From assembly GCA_025937115.1 (NCBI GenBank), contig JAICSB010000134.1:1-7997 (forward strand): DNA of 7,997 nt, in the 5' to 3' direction. Shown here one piece after another: positions 1 through 6,179 of this stretch. Within the stretch, counting starts at the first letter, position 1. Every line of letters starts with the position of its first letter. Under the pieces are notes generated by a model. That model was not told the DNA's origin, did no database searches, and saw only the letters and a program-made list of their open reading frames with translations. The stretch comes from Pseudonocardiaceae bacterium. Lineage in GTDB: Bacteria > Actinomycetota > Actinomycetes > Mycobacteriales > Pseudonocardiaceae. Made by a program: the position numbers and the translations under genes.

Positions 1-544
1 CGTTGGCGTCGACCACCGGTTCGATCAGCGGGTGGGCGAAGATGGCCTTGGGCTCCGAACCGAACAGCAGCCCGTCTTCGGTCTCGGCGTAGTACAGCGG
101 TTTGATGCCCATCCGGTCGCGCACCAGCAACAGCTGTTCGGCCTGGGTGTCCCACAGTGCGAAGGCGTACATCCCGTTGAGCCGCTCGGCGAAGTCCTCA
201 CCCCACTGCAGGTAAGCGTGCAATACCACTTCGGTATCGCTTTCGGTGATAAACCGGTGCCCGCGGCTGGCCAGCTCGGCGCGCAGCTCCTGGTAGTTGT
301 AGACCTCGCCGCTGTAGGTGATCACCGCGACCGTGCGCCCCTCGGCGGCCACGCTCATCGGCTGGCGCCCACCCTCGATATCGATCACCGATAGGCGCCG
401 GTGGCCCAGCGCCACCTGGGGCGCAATCCACATGCCTTCCGCGTCCGGGCCGCGGCAGGCCATCGTGGCCACCATCTGCGCCAGCACCGGCACCTGCCCA
501 TGAAGGTCACGGCCGTAGTCCACCCAGCCGGTTATGCCGCACAT
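1..544 (-). CDS. asnB: Asparagine synthase (glutamine-hydrolysing), N-terminal part, cut by window edge
   Basis: The minus-strand frame from the ATG at 544 stays open for 181 codons to the window edge. It begins MCGITGWVDY, so Cys2 becomes the N-terminal nucleophile of a class II (Ntn-type) glutamine amidotransferase once Met is removed. Family landmarks follow in order: CRGPD (30-34), GHRRLSVID (47-55), YSGEVYNYQ (77-85), SDTEVV (102-107), RLNGMYAFALWD and RDRMGIKPLYY. This domain releases ammonia from glutamine. In the full enzyme a C-terminal ATP-dependent synthetase domain, here outside the window, uses it to amidate aspartate in the cytosol. The oxyanion-hole Asn of the usual NGEIYN motif is Ser78 here; from memory this variant is common in actinobacterial AsnB. 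A Shine-Dalgarno-like AGGTGG sits just upstream of the ATG. The gene is divergent from the GGDEF/EAL gene. Distant amidotransferases of the same fold (NAGGN type, lasso cyclases) are less likely from the N-terminal sequence. Confidence 0.95.
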   Translation of the reverse strand, partial: MCGITGWVDYGRDLHGQVPVLAQMVATMACRGPDAEGMWIAPQVALGHRRLSVIDIEGGRQPMSVAAEGRTVAVITYSGEVYNYQELRAELASRGHRFITESDTEVVLHAYLQWGEDFAERLNGMYAFALWDTQAEQLLLVRDRMGIKPLYYAETEDGLLFGSEPKAIFAHPLIEPVVDAN

Positions 545-573
545 CGCGCCCACCTATCACGGTCGATGATTTA

Positions 574-588
574 GTTAGCATTGCTAAC
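574..588. promoter_or_regulatory. Perfect 15-bp palindrome, probable operator
   Basis: GTTAGCATTGCTAAC consists of 7-bp arms, GTTAGCA and TGCTAAC, around one central base. It lies in an AT-rich island between divergent asnB and the GGDEF/EAL gene, 30 bp upstream of the asnB start. The size and position suit a dimeric repressor site (MarR or TetR type), and asnB is the closer target. The GTTAG and CTAAC blocks recall an IdeR/DtxR box, but their spacing is too wide for the IdeR consensus. The binding protein is not identified, and no confident -35/-10 pair is visible around the site. Confidence 0.6.
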
Positions 589-740
589 ATCTAAGGTGCC
601 CTGCGAGACGATCCACAACCATAGCCAGGCGGGTGATTGGAAGTGACGTCCATCACGGAAGACGTAGGATCGGCCAGCAACTAGCCGGACCGAGCCCACG
701 TTATCGGACCGGGACAACGGTGAGGGGTAGTCCGGCGAGG

Positions 741-2963
741 ATGAACCGCGCAGCGCAGGAGCTATTCGCCCGGAGATGGGCGGACGCGATCGCGGGCGCG
801 AGCTATGTGTCGATGGGCCCTGGCGAGCTGGTGGCGCACCTGCTCGGGCTCACCGCTGAGCTGGTCGAGGCGGCGCTGGCCACCGAGTTCGACCCCTCGG
901 TCGGGCGCCGGATCGGCGTCGACATGGTCGATGCGCATTTCACCGGCACTGAGACGCTCGGCGCGACGGTGGCTCTGATCGTCGAGCGGTTGCCGGATCT
1001 GCTGGGACACCTCACGCCGGGCGTCGACCTCACCAGCCGAGTTGCCCGGCTGGCCGGCAACGTGGCCGCTGGTTACGCCAACGCGCTGCGCGAGCGCAGC
1101 CTCGATGAGCAGGACTCGATCTATCGGGCTGGTCTGCGTGCGCGCCGGCAAACTGAACAGGCACTGACGGCCAGCGAGGCGCGATTCCGGGGAGTGTTTC
1201 ACGCATCTCCGGTGGCGATCGCGATCAGCGACCCCGACGGCCGGATCCTGCAAACCAACCGGTCGCTCGACGACACTCTCGGGTACCGCCCCGGTGAGCT
1301 GCTCGGCCGCGAGCTGACCGAGCTGTTCGCACCGGATGACCGGCCCATCGTCGAGGAGCACTACCGCGGCCTGGCGACCGGTCGGGAGTCGCGGTTCCGA
1401 GTCCGGTTCCCGCTACGCCTGGCCGACGGCGAGACCGCGGTGATCTATCTGGATGCCGCGGCGCTGCTCGATGACGAGCAGGTGCCCCAGTGCATCGTGA
1501 CGATGATCGACGACATCACCGATCTGCGCCTGCTCGAGCAGCGGCTGCAGCATCAGACGCTGCATGACGTGCAGACCGGTCTGCCGAATCGGCAGTACTT
1601 CGTCACCCACCTGGAAAAGGTGCTCGGGCAGCTCGACCCGTCAGCGGTGGTCACGCTGATTCATCTCGATTTGGATGGCTTCTCCGCGATCAACGACGGG
1701 CTGGGGCATCACGTCGGCGAACAGCTGCTGGACGTGGTCGCCAGGCGGCTGGAATGGGTAGTGGCCGACCAGCGCGCGATGGTCGCCAGACTGGGAGCCG
1801 ACGAGTACGCAATCCTGATCGAACCCGGAGAATCGGTGCTGGACGTCGGCGCCTTCGCCGAGATGATCAACACAGAGCTGGCCGAGCCGTTCTACGTCGA
1901 CGGGATCGGCGTGGCGGTCACCGCCACCATCGGCATCGTGCAGCGCCGAGTTGGCGGGACGTTGCCTGAGGAGCTGATGCGCGCCGCCAGCGCCACGCTG
2001 CGCCGCATCCGCGGCCGAGGCAAGCGGCAGTGGACCCTGTTCGACCCGGAGATCGATGCCGCGAACCGGGCAAAACTGCAGCTGGCCGCGGCGATGCCCG
2101 GCGCACTGGAGAGCGGCGAACTGCACGTGACATACCAGCCGGTGGTCACGCTGAACGATGGCCGGCTGGTCGGCGTCGAGGCGGCGTTGAGCTGGCAGCA
2201 CCCCCAGCTCGGCATGCTGTCCAACGAACAGTGCGTACAGGCCGCGGAGCGCACCGGCGTCGTGCACGAAGTTGGTCAGTGGTTGCTGCGCACTGCTGCT
2301 GAACAAGCCGTGTCGTGGCAACAACGCACGGCTGGCAGGGTGCCACCGGTGATGATCAATCTCACGCCGTCCCAGGCGCAGGACCCCGATCTGGTGGCGA
2401 GGGTCAGAGCGGTCCTGGCGGAGACCGGCCTGGCGCCGGCTGAGCTGGAGCTGAGGGCACCGGTGGCAGCGATCCGCACGGTCACCGGTGAACTCGCCGA
2501 CGAAGGTGGCGGGCAGGCCGAGGACAACCTGCGCGTGCTCACCGAGTTGGGCGTGCGCGCTGGACTGTACGACTTCGGTGGCGGCATCCGCGGGCTGCGC
2601 TGCGTAGCAGACCTCTCGGTGTGCGTCCTCCGAATTGCCCGGCCGGTGTCGCACCAGTTAGCCGAGGACCCGTCCCGGATCCTGGCGCGGGCGGCGCAGG
2701 CATTAGTGCACATCATCCGCGACGCTGGGGTCGACGTCGTCGCTCCGGTGGACACCGCCGAGCAGGCCGCGGACTGGGCGCGCATCGGCGCCAACTGGGC
2801 AATCGGCGCACTATTCGGCCCACCGAGCGAATCTCAGTGTCTCGAGCCCCTGCTCGACACCCTGGCTGACTCGTCAGCTCGCACGGCGCGCGCTATCGCC
2901 AGTCGTCGATCACGTACGCGCCCGGATGGGAGTAGCCCGGCTCGTCGGGACGGTGCATCGTGA
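741..2963 (+). CDS. PAS-GGDEF-EAL protein, probably catalytically degenerate c-di-GMP protein
   Basis: This 740-residue protein has no membrane segment. Residues 1-140 are a helical N-terminal region I cannot assign. Residues 145-265 form a PAS sensor (SEARFRGVFHASP...). A GGDEF domain spans about 273-432 (HDVQTGLPNR, LDLDGFSAIND) and an EAL domain about 450-700. The signature loop is GADEY (352-356) instead of GGDEF, and no RxxD inhibitory I-site lies upstream of it. The EAL site keeps Glu480 (read as EAA), Asn540 and Glu570. The DDFG motif is YDFG (610-613), the LKID-type lysine motif is LRIA (630-633), and the AEGVE glutamate is replaced in APVDT (668-672). Phosphodiesterase activity is therefore unlikely and cyclase activity doubtful; c-di-GMP or GTP binding is possible. 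The open frame extends up to 633, but homology-like sequence starts at 741. A GTG at 720 is an alternative start. The last 23 codons overlap the convergent GNAT gene. Confidence 0.88.
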   Translation: MNRAAQELFARRWADAIAGASYVSMGPGELVAHLLGLTAELVEAALATEFDPSVGRRIGVDMVDAHFTGTETLGATVALIVERLPDLLGHLTPGVDLTSRVARLAGNVAAGYANALRERSLDEQDSIYRAGLRARRQTEQALTASEARFRGVFHASPVAIAISDPDGRILQTNRSLDDTLGYRPGELLGRELTELFAPDDRPIVEEHYRGLATGRESRFRVRFPLRLADGETAVIYLDAAALLDDEQVPQCIVTMIDDITDLRLLEQRLQHQTLHDVQTGLPNRQYFVTHLEKVLGQLDPSAVVTLIHLDLDGFSAINDGLGHHVGEQLLDVVARRLEWVVADQRAMVARLGADEYAILIEPGESVLDVGAFAEMINTELAEPFYVDGIGVAVTATIGIVQRRVGGTLPEELMRAASATLRRIRGRGKRQWTLFDPEIDAANRAKLQLAAAMPGALESGELHVTYQPVVTLNDGRLVGVEAALSWQHPQLGMLSNEQCVQAAERTGVVHEVGQWLLRTAAEQAVSWQQRTAGRVPPVMINLTPSQAQDPDLVARVRAVLAETGLAPAELELRAPVAAIRTVTGELADEGGGQAEDNLRVLTELGVRAGLYDFGGGIRGLRCVADLSVCVLRIARPVSHQLAEDPSRILARAAQALVHIIRDAGVDVVAPVDTAEQAADWARIGANWAIGALFGPPSESQCLEPLLDTLADSSARTARAIASRRSRTRPDGSSPARRDGAS

Positions 2964-3825
2964 CGCCGATGAGGTCGGCGGCGAATCCGCGCTGGCGCAG
3001 GACCCGGTAGGCGTCGCGCCGGGCGGTGTTCATCCCGGCGGCCAGCCGGGCGGCTCCCCGGCTGGCCGCGAACGCCTCGCAGGCACCCACCAGCCGCTCG
3101 AAGTCGGTGGCCGCGCACGCCGCCGCGAACTTGACGACGCATGTCCCGGTGTCTGCCTCCGAGCCCGGCCCGACATGGCAGACCGCAAAACCGGATCCGT
3201 CCGCCAGCAGCACCGTGTCACCGAGGCCCTGCTCGTGGCAGGCACGCAGCTCGCGACTCACGTCAAGGCCGGGATAGACCGTGTCGGTGAGAGTCGCGCA
3301 GTCGGCCAACCGGCCGGCCTGGTCGGGGTCCGCGGAGTACGTCGACCACTGCGCTGTGCCCGCGGCCGGTGGAGAAACTGGCACGGACAGCACCGCGGTG
3401 AGGAATCGAGGCAGGAACCCGAAGCTCTGGTAGAGCGCGATGTGCTTGGGGCTGTGACCGAAGGTGAACAGCCCGGTGTGGCGCAGCCGCCAGCCGTCCA
3501 TGATCTCCATCGTGCGAACCAGCAACCGGCGCGCGATGCCCCGGTCCCACAGTGCCGGGTGCACGGTCAGCGGACCGAAGTACCCGACGCTGCCCCACCG
3601 GGTGGCGAAGTTCGAGCCGACAACCCGGCCGTCGGCTTCGGCGGCCAGCGCCGCGCCCGGGTCGGCCGTCCAGCGGCTGCGCACGTAGTCGCCGTCGCCC
3701 AGGAACGCCATCGGGTCGGCCAACCCGAGAAAGGTGCCGAAGGCCAGCCGCATCACCCGATCCGCGTCGACCAGATCGGCCTCGGCGAGCGGTCGCACAT
3801 CAACCTCGCCCACCCGTCCCCCCAT
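2893..3825 (-). CDS. GNAT-family N-acetyltransferase with two GNAT-like lobes
   Basis: This 310-residue cytosolic protein is about twice the length of a single GNAT domain. The N-terminal lobe begins VDVRPLAEADL and carries the acetyl-CoA-binding motif A (FGPLTVHPALWDRGIARRLL, 83-102, with RGIA as the pyrophosphate loop). A motif B helix and strand follow at LYQSFGFLPRF (131-141). The C-terminal half (about 165-300) ends in AYRVLRQRGFAADLIGVTM, which looks like the end of a second, acetyl-CoA-loop-lacking GNAT fold. The acceptor substrate cannot be predicted. The ATG at 3825 has poor ribosome binding context. A GTG at 3813 (residue 5) has GGGGGGA just upstream and may be the true start, giving 306 residues. 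Upstream lie the large palindrome and the Gly-rich gene on the same strand. The 3' end overlaps the GGDEF/EAL gene by 71 bp. Confidence 0.85.
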   Translation of the reverse strand: MGGRVGEVDVRPLAEADLVDADRVMRLAFGTFLGLADPMAFLGDGDYVRSRWTADPGAALAAEADGRVVGSNFATRWGSVGYFGPLTVHPALWDRGIARRLLVRTMEIMDGWRLRHTGLFTFGHSPKHIALYQSFGFLPRFLTAVLSVPVSPPAAGTAQWSTYSADPDQAGRLADCATLTDTVYPGLDVSRELRACHEQGLGDTVLLADGSGFAVCHVGPGSEADTGTCVVKFAAACAATDFERLVGACEAFAASRGAARLAAGMNTARRDAYRVLRQRGFAADLIGVTMHRPDEPGYSHPGAYVIDDWR

Positions 3826-3835
3826 ACCTGTCGAC

Positions 3836-3899
3836 GTCGTGAACTCGACGGTACCGACATTTTCGTCGACGGAAACGTGGGTACTGTCGAGTTCATGGC
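3836..3899. repeat. 64-bp imperfect palindrome upstream of the GNAT gene
   Basis: All bases from 3836 to 3899 fold about a single centre between 3867 and 3868. By hand, 26 of 32 positions pair as Watson-Crick, and four of the six mismatches are G-T. The best block is an inverted 15-mer, GAACTCGACGGTACC at 3841-3855 against GGTACTGTCGAGTTC at 3880-3894, with one mismatch. The core is TTTTCGTCGACGGAAA. Each arm contains a -10-like TACYGT facing outward, so the element could be a symmetric operator/promoter region (TetR-type sites are often like this). It could also be a transcribed hairpin or a small palindromic repeat. It ends 10 bp before the GNAT ATG, so it must affect the GNAT leader or promoter. 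Confidence 0.7.
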
Positions 3900-3902
3900 C
3901 AT

Positions 3903-3928
3903 GGTGCCGTTACCTGGTTAACGGCACC
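3903..3928 (-). terminator. Hairpin after the Gly-rich gene, probable terminator without a U-tract
   Basis: GGTGCCGTTA (3903-3912) and TAACGGCACC (3919-3928) form a perfect 10-bp stem around a 6-base loop. The hairpin starts 20 bp past the stop codon of the Gly-rich gene on the minus strand. No T-run follows it in either direction. U-tract-less hairpins are often proposed as terminators or RNA-stabilising ends in mycobacteria. It would separate the Gly-rich transcript from the GNAT gene. Confidence 0.55.
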
Positions 3929-3948
3929 CCCCCGACAAGCAGATCAGC

Positions 3949-4269
3949 TCAGCCGACGTGGTCTCCGCCGTTGCCGCCATTGGCGTTACCACCGTCGCCA
4001 CCGACGCCGTCGCCCGCGCTGTTGGTCTGGTCACCGAACAGGTTGATGTTCAGCAGGTTGAGGCCGAGGCCGCCCCTACCCGTGCCGCCGTCGCCACCGT
4101 AGCCGCCGTTGCCGCCCCGGCCGCCGCCGTCGCCGCCGTCATGACCACCACCATGACCACCGCCGCCATCCCCGCAGCCACCGGCGTGGAACAAGGACAA
4201 GACGGTACGGGTGGGAAGTAGCTCCACGTGCTGGCCGTCAACCTCGGTAAAGCTGAATGTGTCAGTCAT
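3949..4269 (-). CDS. Small Gly/Asn-rich protein with leader-like N-terminus
   Basis: The protein has 106 residues. Residues 1-29 are non-repetitive and contain FSFTEVDGQHVELLPTR and TVLSLFHA. From residue 30 onward about half of all residues are Gly (39 of 77 by hand count). The body divides into a G/H/D-rich part with one Cys (Cys32, His39, His43), a hydrophobic island LGLNLLNINLF (68-78), then QTNSAGDG and a GGNANGGNGG tail. A strong ribosome binding site, GGGGGA, lies 5 bases before the ATG, which supports translation. It is neither PE_PGRS (no PE domain) nor secreted by a classical signal peptide. The conserved-looking N-terminus followed by a low-complexity body resembles a precursor peptide, or an export signal plus a structural Gly-rich domain. 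I recall similar mycobacterial proteins but no function. No modifying enzyme or transporter is adjacent; the GNAT gene downstream is separated by a hairpin and a palindrome. Confidence 0.72.
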   Translation of the reverse strand: MTDTFSFTEVDGQHVELLPTRTVLSLFHAGGCGDGGGGHGGGHDGGDGGGRGGNGGYGGDGGTGRGGLGLNLLNINLFGDQTNSAGDGVGGDGGNANGGNGGDHVG

Positions 4270-4497
4270 CGAAATCCCCCTTAGGCAGCCCAGTAGGCTG
4301 GCAACAGCGCACCCTCATCGACGGCAGTGTCGATTCGGCTAATCGCTACCATGGCCGGAATAAGATTGCTTGACAAGATGTGCTGACCCCTATCTTCCAA
4401 CGTCGGCTTATACGGTGAATTCATTCGCAGCTACTTAGTCAAGCGAGAAAACCTCGGAGATCCAAGCGGCAGTTACCTGGTTTCCGAGACCGACTAC
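4270..4497 (-). promoter_or_regulatory. Intergenic leader/promoter region of the Gly-rich gene
   Basis: This 228-bp gap without a gene is distinctly more AT-rich than its flanks. On the minus strand it holds a TATAAG (4412 to 4407) that could be a -10 box, though no good -35 is placed 16-18 bases upstream. If used, it would give an untranslated leader of about 130 bases. Just before the ribosome binding site, CAGCC (4286-4290) and GGCTG (4296-4300) can form a small hairpin. On the plus strand TTGACA (4370-4375) and TATCTT (4391-4396) look promoter-like, but no plus-strand gene follows nearby. Confidence 0.35.
4453..4488 (-). terminator. Possible terminator of the CopG-esterase operon
   Basis: CTCGGA (4453-4458) and TCCGAG (4483-4488) form a 6-bp stem with a long 24-base loop. 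They begin about 10 bases past the esterase stop on the minus strand. Read on that strand, the stem is followed by GGTTTTCTC, a short T-rich tail. The long loop makes this a weak candidate. Confidence 0.3.
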
Positions 4498-5589
4498 CTA
4501 GCTGAGATATCTTCGGCTATGGGCGAGGAAGAACCGGATCATCTCGGCGGACGCGTCGGGACCCGACGGGTCGGTGTAGGACCCGACCGGACTGCCCCCG
4601 AACCACGCGTGCCCCCCGCCATGCACCGTCCAGGACTCGGCGAGGACGCCGCCGTCGACGTCGGTGTGCACGGTTCGGGTGCAGGCATGGCCGATCCGCC
4701 CGTCGATGTGCGTTGTCTCCGACACCGAGGTGCCGGTCGTGGCCAGCCGGGCGGCGACGAGCTTCTCGGCGTTCACCGGCGCCACGACCTGGTCGCGGTC
4801 GCCATGGAAGACGATCAACGGGACCGGCCCGCCAGGCGGCGGTGAGCCACCCGTGCGCATGGCGCCGAATGCCGACGTGACGTCGTGTGCCGCGCGGTAG
4901 GCGATCCCGGAATGCACCCCGACCCCGGCGTAGAGCTCCGGGTAGGTCGCGGCCATCACCGCCGCCATCGCGCCACCGGCGGACAGCCCCGCGACGTACA
5001 CCCGGGCGGGATCGACGGCGTGGTCGGTCATGATCTGGCGGGTGAGGCCGGCGATGATCGCCGGTTCGCCGGCGCCGGCGTGCTGGTCGGCGGGGGAGAA
5101 CCAGTTCCAGTAGCCGCCGTTGTTGGCCGCGGCGGACTGCTGTGGGTAAGCGACGAGCAACGTGTGGTGCTCGGCGAGCTCGTTCATCCGGGTACCAGCG
5201 GCGAAGTCGGCGGCGTCCTGCTTGCCGCCGTGCAGCATGACGATCAAGGGCACCGGAGCACCGGTGTAGCCGGTCGGAATGTAGAGATCGTAACTCCGGG
5301 TCCCGGCCGGCTCGGTGTGGCTGAGGTGGCGGATCTCGCCGCCGAGTGCGGGGGGACGCGCGATTCTGGGACTGGCGCTGGACAGGTCAGCCAGCCCACC
5401 GGTCCGGCCCGCGCCCGGCGTCCCGGACAGCGTTTCTCGCAGCTTGTCGTGCGGGCCGTGGTGGCCGCCCGGTCCGGCTGCCCGGGCCGCGCCGAGGGTG
5501 CGGAGCAGGAGCGCGGTCGCCTCAGTCAGCTGCCCTGCACGGGTGAGCCGCAATGCTTCGGGCATGCCAGCGATGCGATGTTCGTCCAT
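4498..5589 (-). CDS. PHB depolymerase-family esterase (alpha/beta hydrolase)
   Basis: The protein has 363 residues. An N-terminal helix ([20 protein letters not shown], 9-28) is followed by a Pro/Gly/Ala-rich linker, a pattern seen in the intracellular-looking branch of the PHB depolymerase/esterase family. The catalytic domain starts near residue 97. Its oxyanion strand is VMLHGG (117-122), the nucleophile elbow is GLSAGG with Ser203, the acid is in HGDRDQVV (Asp264 or Asp266) and the histidine is in GGGHAW (His327), so the triad is intact. There is no signal peptide, so it probably acts in the cytosol on short-chain polyhydroxyalkanoate or other esters; the true substrate is unknown. AAGGGA lies 6 bases before the ATG and sits in a small TCCC-GAA-GGGA hairpin. 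It follows the CopG-type regulator by 47 bp on the same strand, an arrangement I recall in many proteobacteria and actinobacteria, so the two are probably one operon. Confidence 0.9.
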   Translation of the reverse strand: MDEHRIAGMPEALRLTRAGQLTEATALLLRTLGAARAAGPGGHHGPHDKLRETLSGTPGAGRTGGLADLSSASPRIARPPALGGEIRHLSHTEPAGTRSYDLYIPTGYTGAPVPLIVMLHGGKQDAADFAAGTRMNELAEHHTLLVAYPQQSAAANNGGYWNWFSPADQHAGAGEPAIIAGLTRQIMTDHAVDPARVYVAGLSAGGAMAAVMAATYPELYAGVGVHSGIAYRAAHDVTSAFGAMRTGGSPPPGGPVPLIVFHGDRDQVVAPVNAEKLVAARLATTGTSVSETTHIDGRIGHACTRTVHTDVDGGVLAESWTVHGGGHAWFGGSPVGSYTDPSGPDASAEMIRFFLAHSRRYLS

Positions 5590-5636
5590 GGGGAATCCCT
5601 TCGGGAGTCGGCCGGCGTCGGGCGATTGCGTGCTGC

Positions 5637-6035
5637 TCAGGTGCTGGTGCGGGGCGCGAGGGCAGCCTTGACTGCCCGCGACGCCCGGAAGGCGCCGAGG
5701 ACCTCGACCGACGCGATCGTCGCCAGTGCGAGCTCGGGGCTGACATCGTCGGCAACGGTCGCCAGCCCGAGAACGCGCAGGTCGATCGTCTGGCCAGCGC
5801 TGCGAAGTTCCTCCAGGTCACGGCGGCTGAGGTGGTGCGTGCCGAGCGTCAAGGTCCGGCGCGCCACCGTGTCGTTCACCGCGGCTGCCCGGCTCTCGAG
5901 CTGACGCCGGATCGCCGTCCGGATGAAGTCCGTGCGGTTGGCGTAGAAACCCTCGTTGACGAGCAGATCGATCTGGCCGAGGTCGATCAACCCGACGTTG
6001 ATGGTGATCTTCTCGCTCTTGTCCACCTCAGCCAT
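5637..6035 (-). CDS. Ribbon-helix-helix (CopG-type) transcriptional regulator
   Basis: The protein has 132 residues when started at the ATG at 6035. The preceding GAGAGGA (6048 to 6042) is well spaced for that start, whereas the upstream in-frame ATG at 6053 has no ribosome binding site and falls inside the operator repeats. Residues 8-48 form the RHH fold: a DNA-contacting beta strand ([12 protein letters not shown]), then two helices with [18 protein letters not shown], typical of dimeric CopG/Arc/MetJ regulators. The C-terminal part (55-130, [22 protein letters not shown]...[20 protein letters not shown]) matches the long form of this regulator found beside PHB-depolymerase-like esterases, and may serve in oligomerisation or sensing. 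It heads the operon with the esterase and is divergent from the NACHT gene. Autorepression through the repeats at 6048-6078 is inferred. An antitoxin role is less likely because no toxin-sized partner is adjacent. Confidence 0.88.
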   Translation of the reverse strand: MAEVDKSEKITINVGLIDLGQIDLLVNEGFYANRTDFIRTAIRRQLESRAAAVNDTVARRTLTLGTHHLSRRDLEELRSAGQTIDLRVLGLATVADDVSPELALATIASVEVLGAFRASRAVKAALAPRTST

Positions 6036-6047
6036 GTGCCATCCTCT

Positions 6048-6078
6048 CACCATCTGTGCACCATCTTATCAGATGGTG
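6048..6078. promoter_or_regulatory. Three-half-site operator overlapping the CopG-esterase promoter
   Basis: CACCATCT occurs at 6048-6055 and 6059-6066, and its inverse AGATGGTG at 6071-6078. The half-sites are spaced 11 and 12 bp apart, about one helical turn, which is how RHH dimers usually array on DNA. On the minus strand the segment includes TAAGAT (6068 to 6063), a plausible -10 box for the regulator gene; no clear -35 is seen. The site also lies about 100 bp upstream of the NACHT start, so it could affect that gene too. Confidence 0.6.
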
Positions 6079-6179
6079 CCAGTCACACCCACCGGCCCGG
6101 GGTCTGCTACCTCACAGGCCACTTCTGCAACACTGACCCCACTGAGCCGACTACGGACGGTAAGAGCACAATCTGTGAC

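Noticed and set aside
305..316. Ser78 in place of the oxyanion-hole Asn in AsnB
   Set aside because: I recall SGE or TGE variants at this site in many actinobacterial asparagine synthetases, so it is probably a family variant and not an inactivating change.
571..594. Possible IdeR/DtxR iron box (TTAG...CTAA) upstream of asnB
   Set aside because: The GTTAG and CTAAC halves are separated by five bases instead of the one-base centre of the IdeR consensus, and the outer TTAG/CTAA blocks are not in register with the palindrome centre.
1641..2654. 337-codon minus-strand open frame opposite the GGDEF/EAL domains
   Set aside because: The plus-strand frame carries GGDEF and EAL family motifs throughout; the antisense product has no motif and a His/Gln-rich shadow composition.
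2926..3921. 331-codon plus-strand open frame
   Set aside because: It lies antisense to the GNAT gene, whose motifs are clear. The translation is Pro/Gly/Arg/Ala-rich with no recognisable domain, as expected for a GC-rich shadow frame.
3949..4269. Gly-rich protein as a PE_PGRS member
   Set aside because: It lacks the roughly 100-residue PE domain with its Pro-Glu motif, and the body does not show regular GGA/GGN tandem repeats.
4370..4396. TTGACA and TATCTT promoter-like pair on the plus strand
   Set aside because: The spacer is only 15 bp and no plus-strand gene follows for almost 1.8 kb; probably chance in an AT-rich intergenic region.
4885..5904. 339-codon plus-strand open frame across the esterase and CopG genes
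   Set aside because: It runs antisense to two genes with intact catalytic and DNA-binding motifs, spans their intergenic gap and has no recognisable content.
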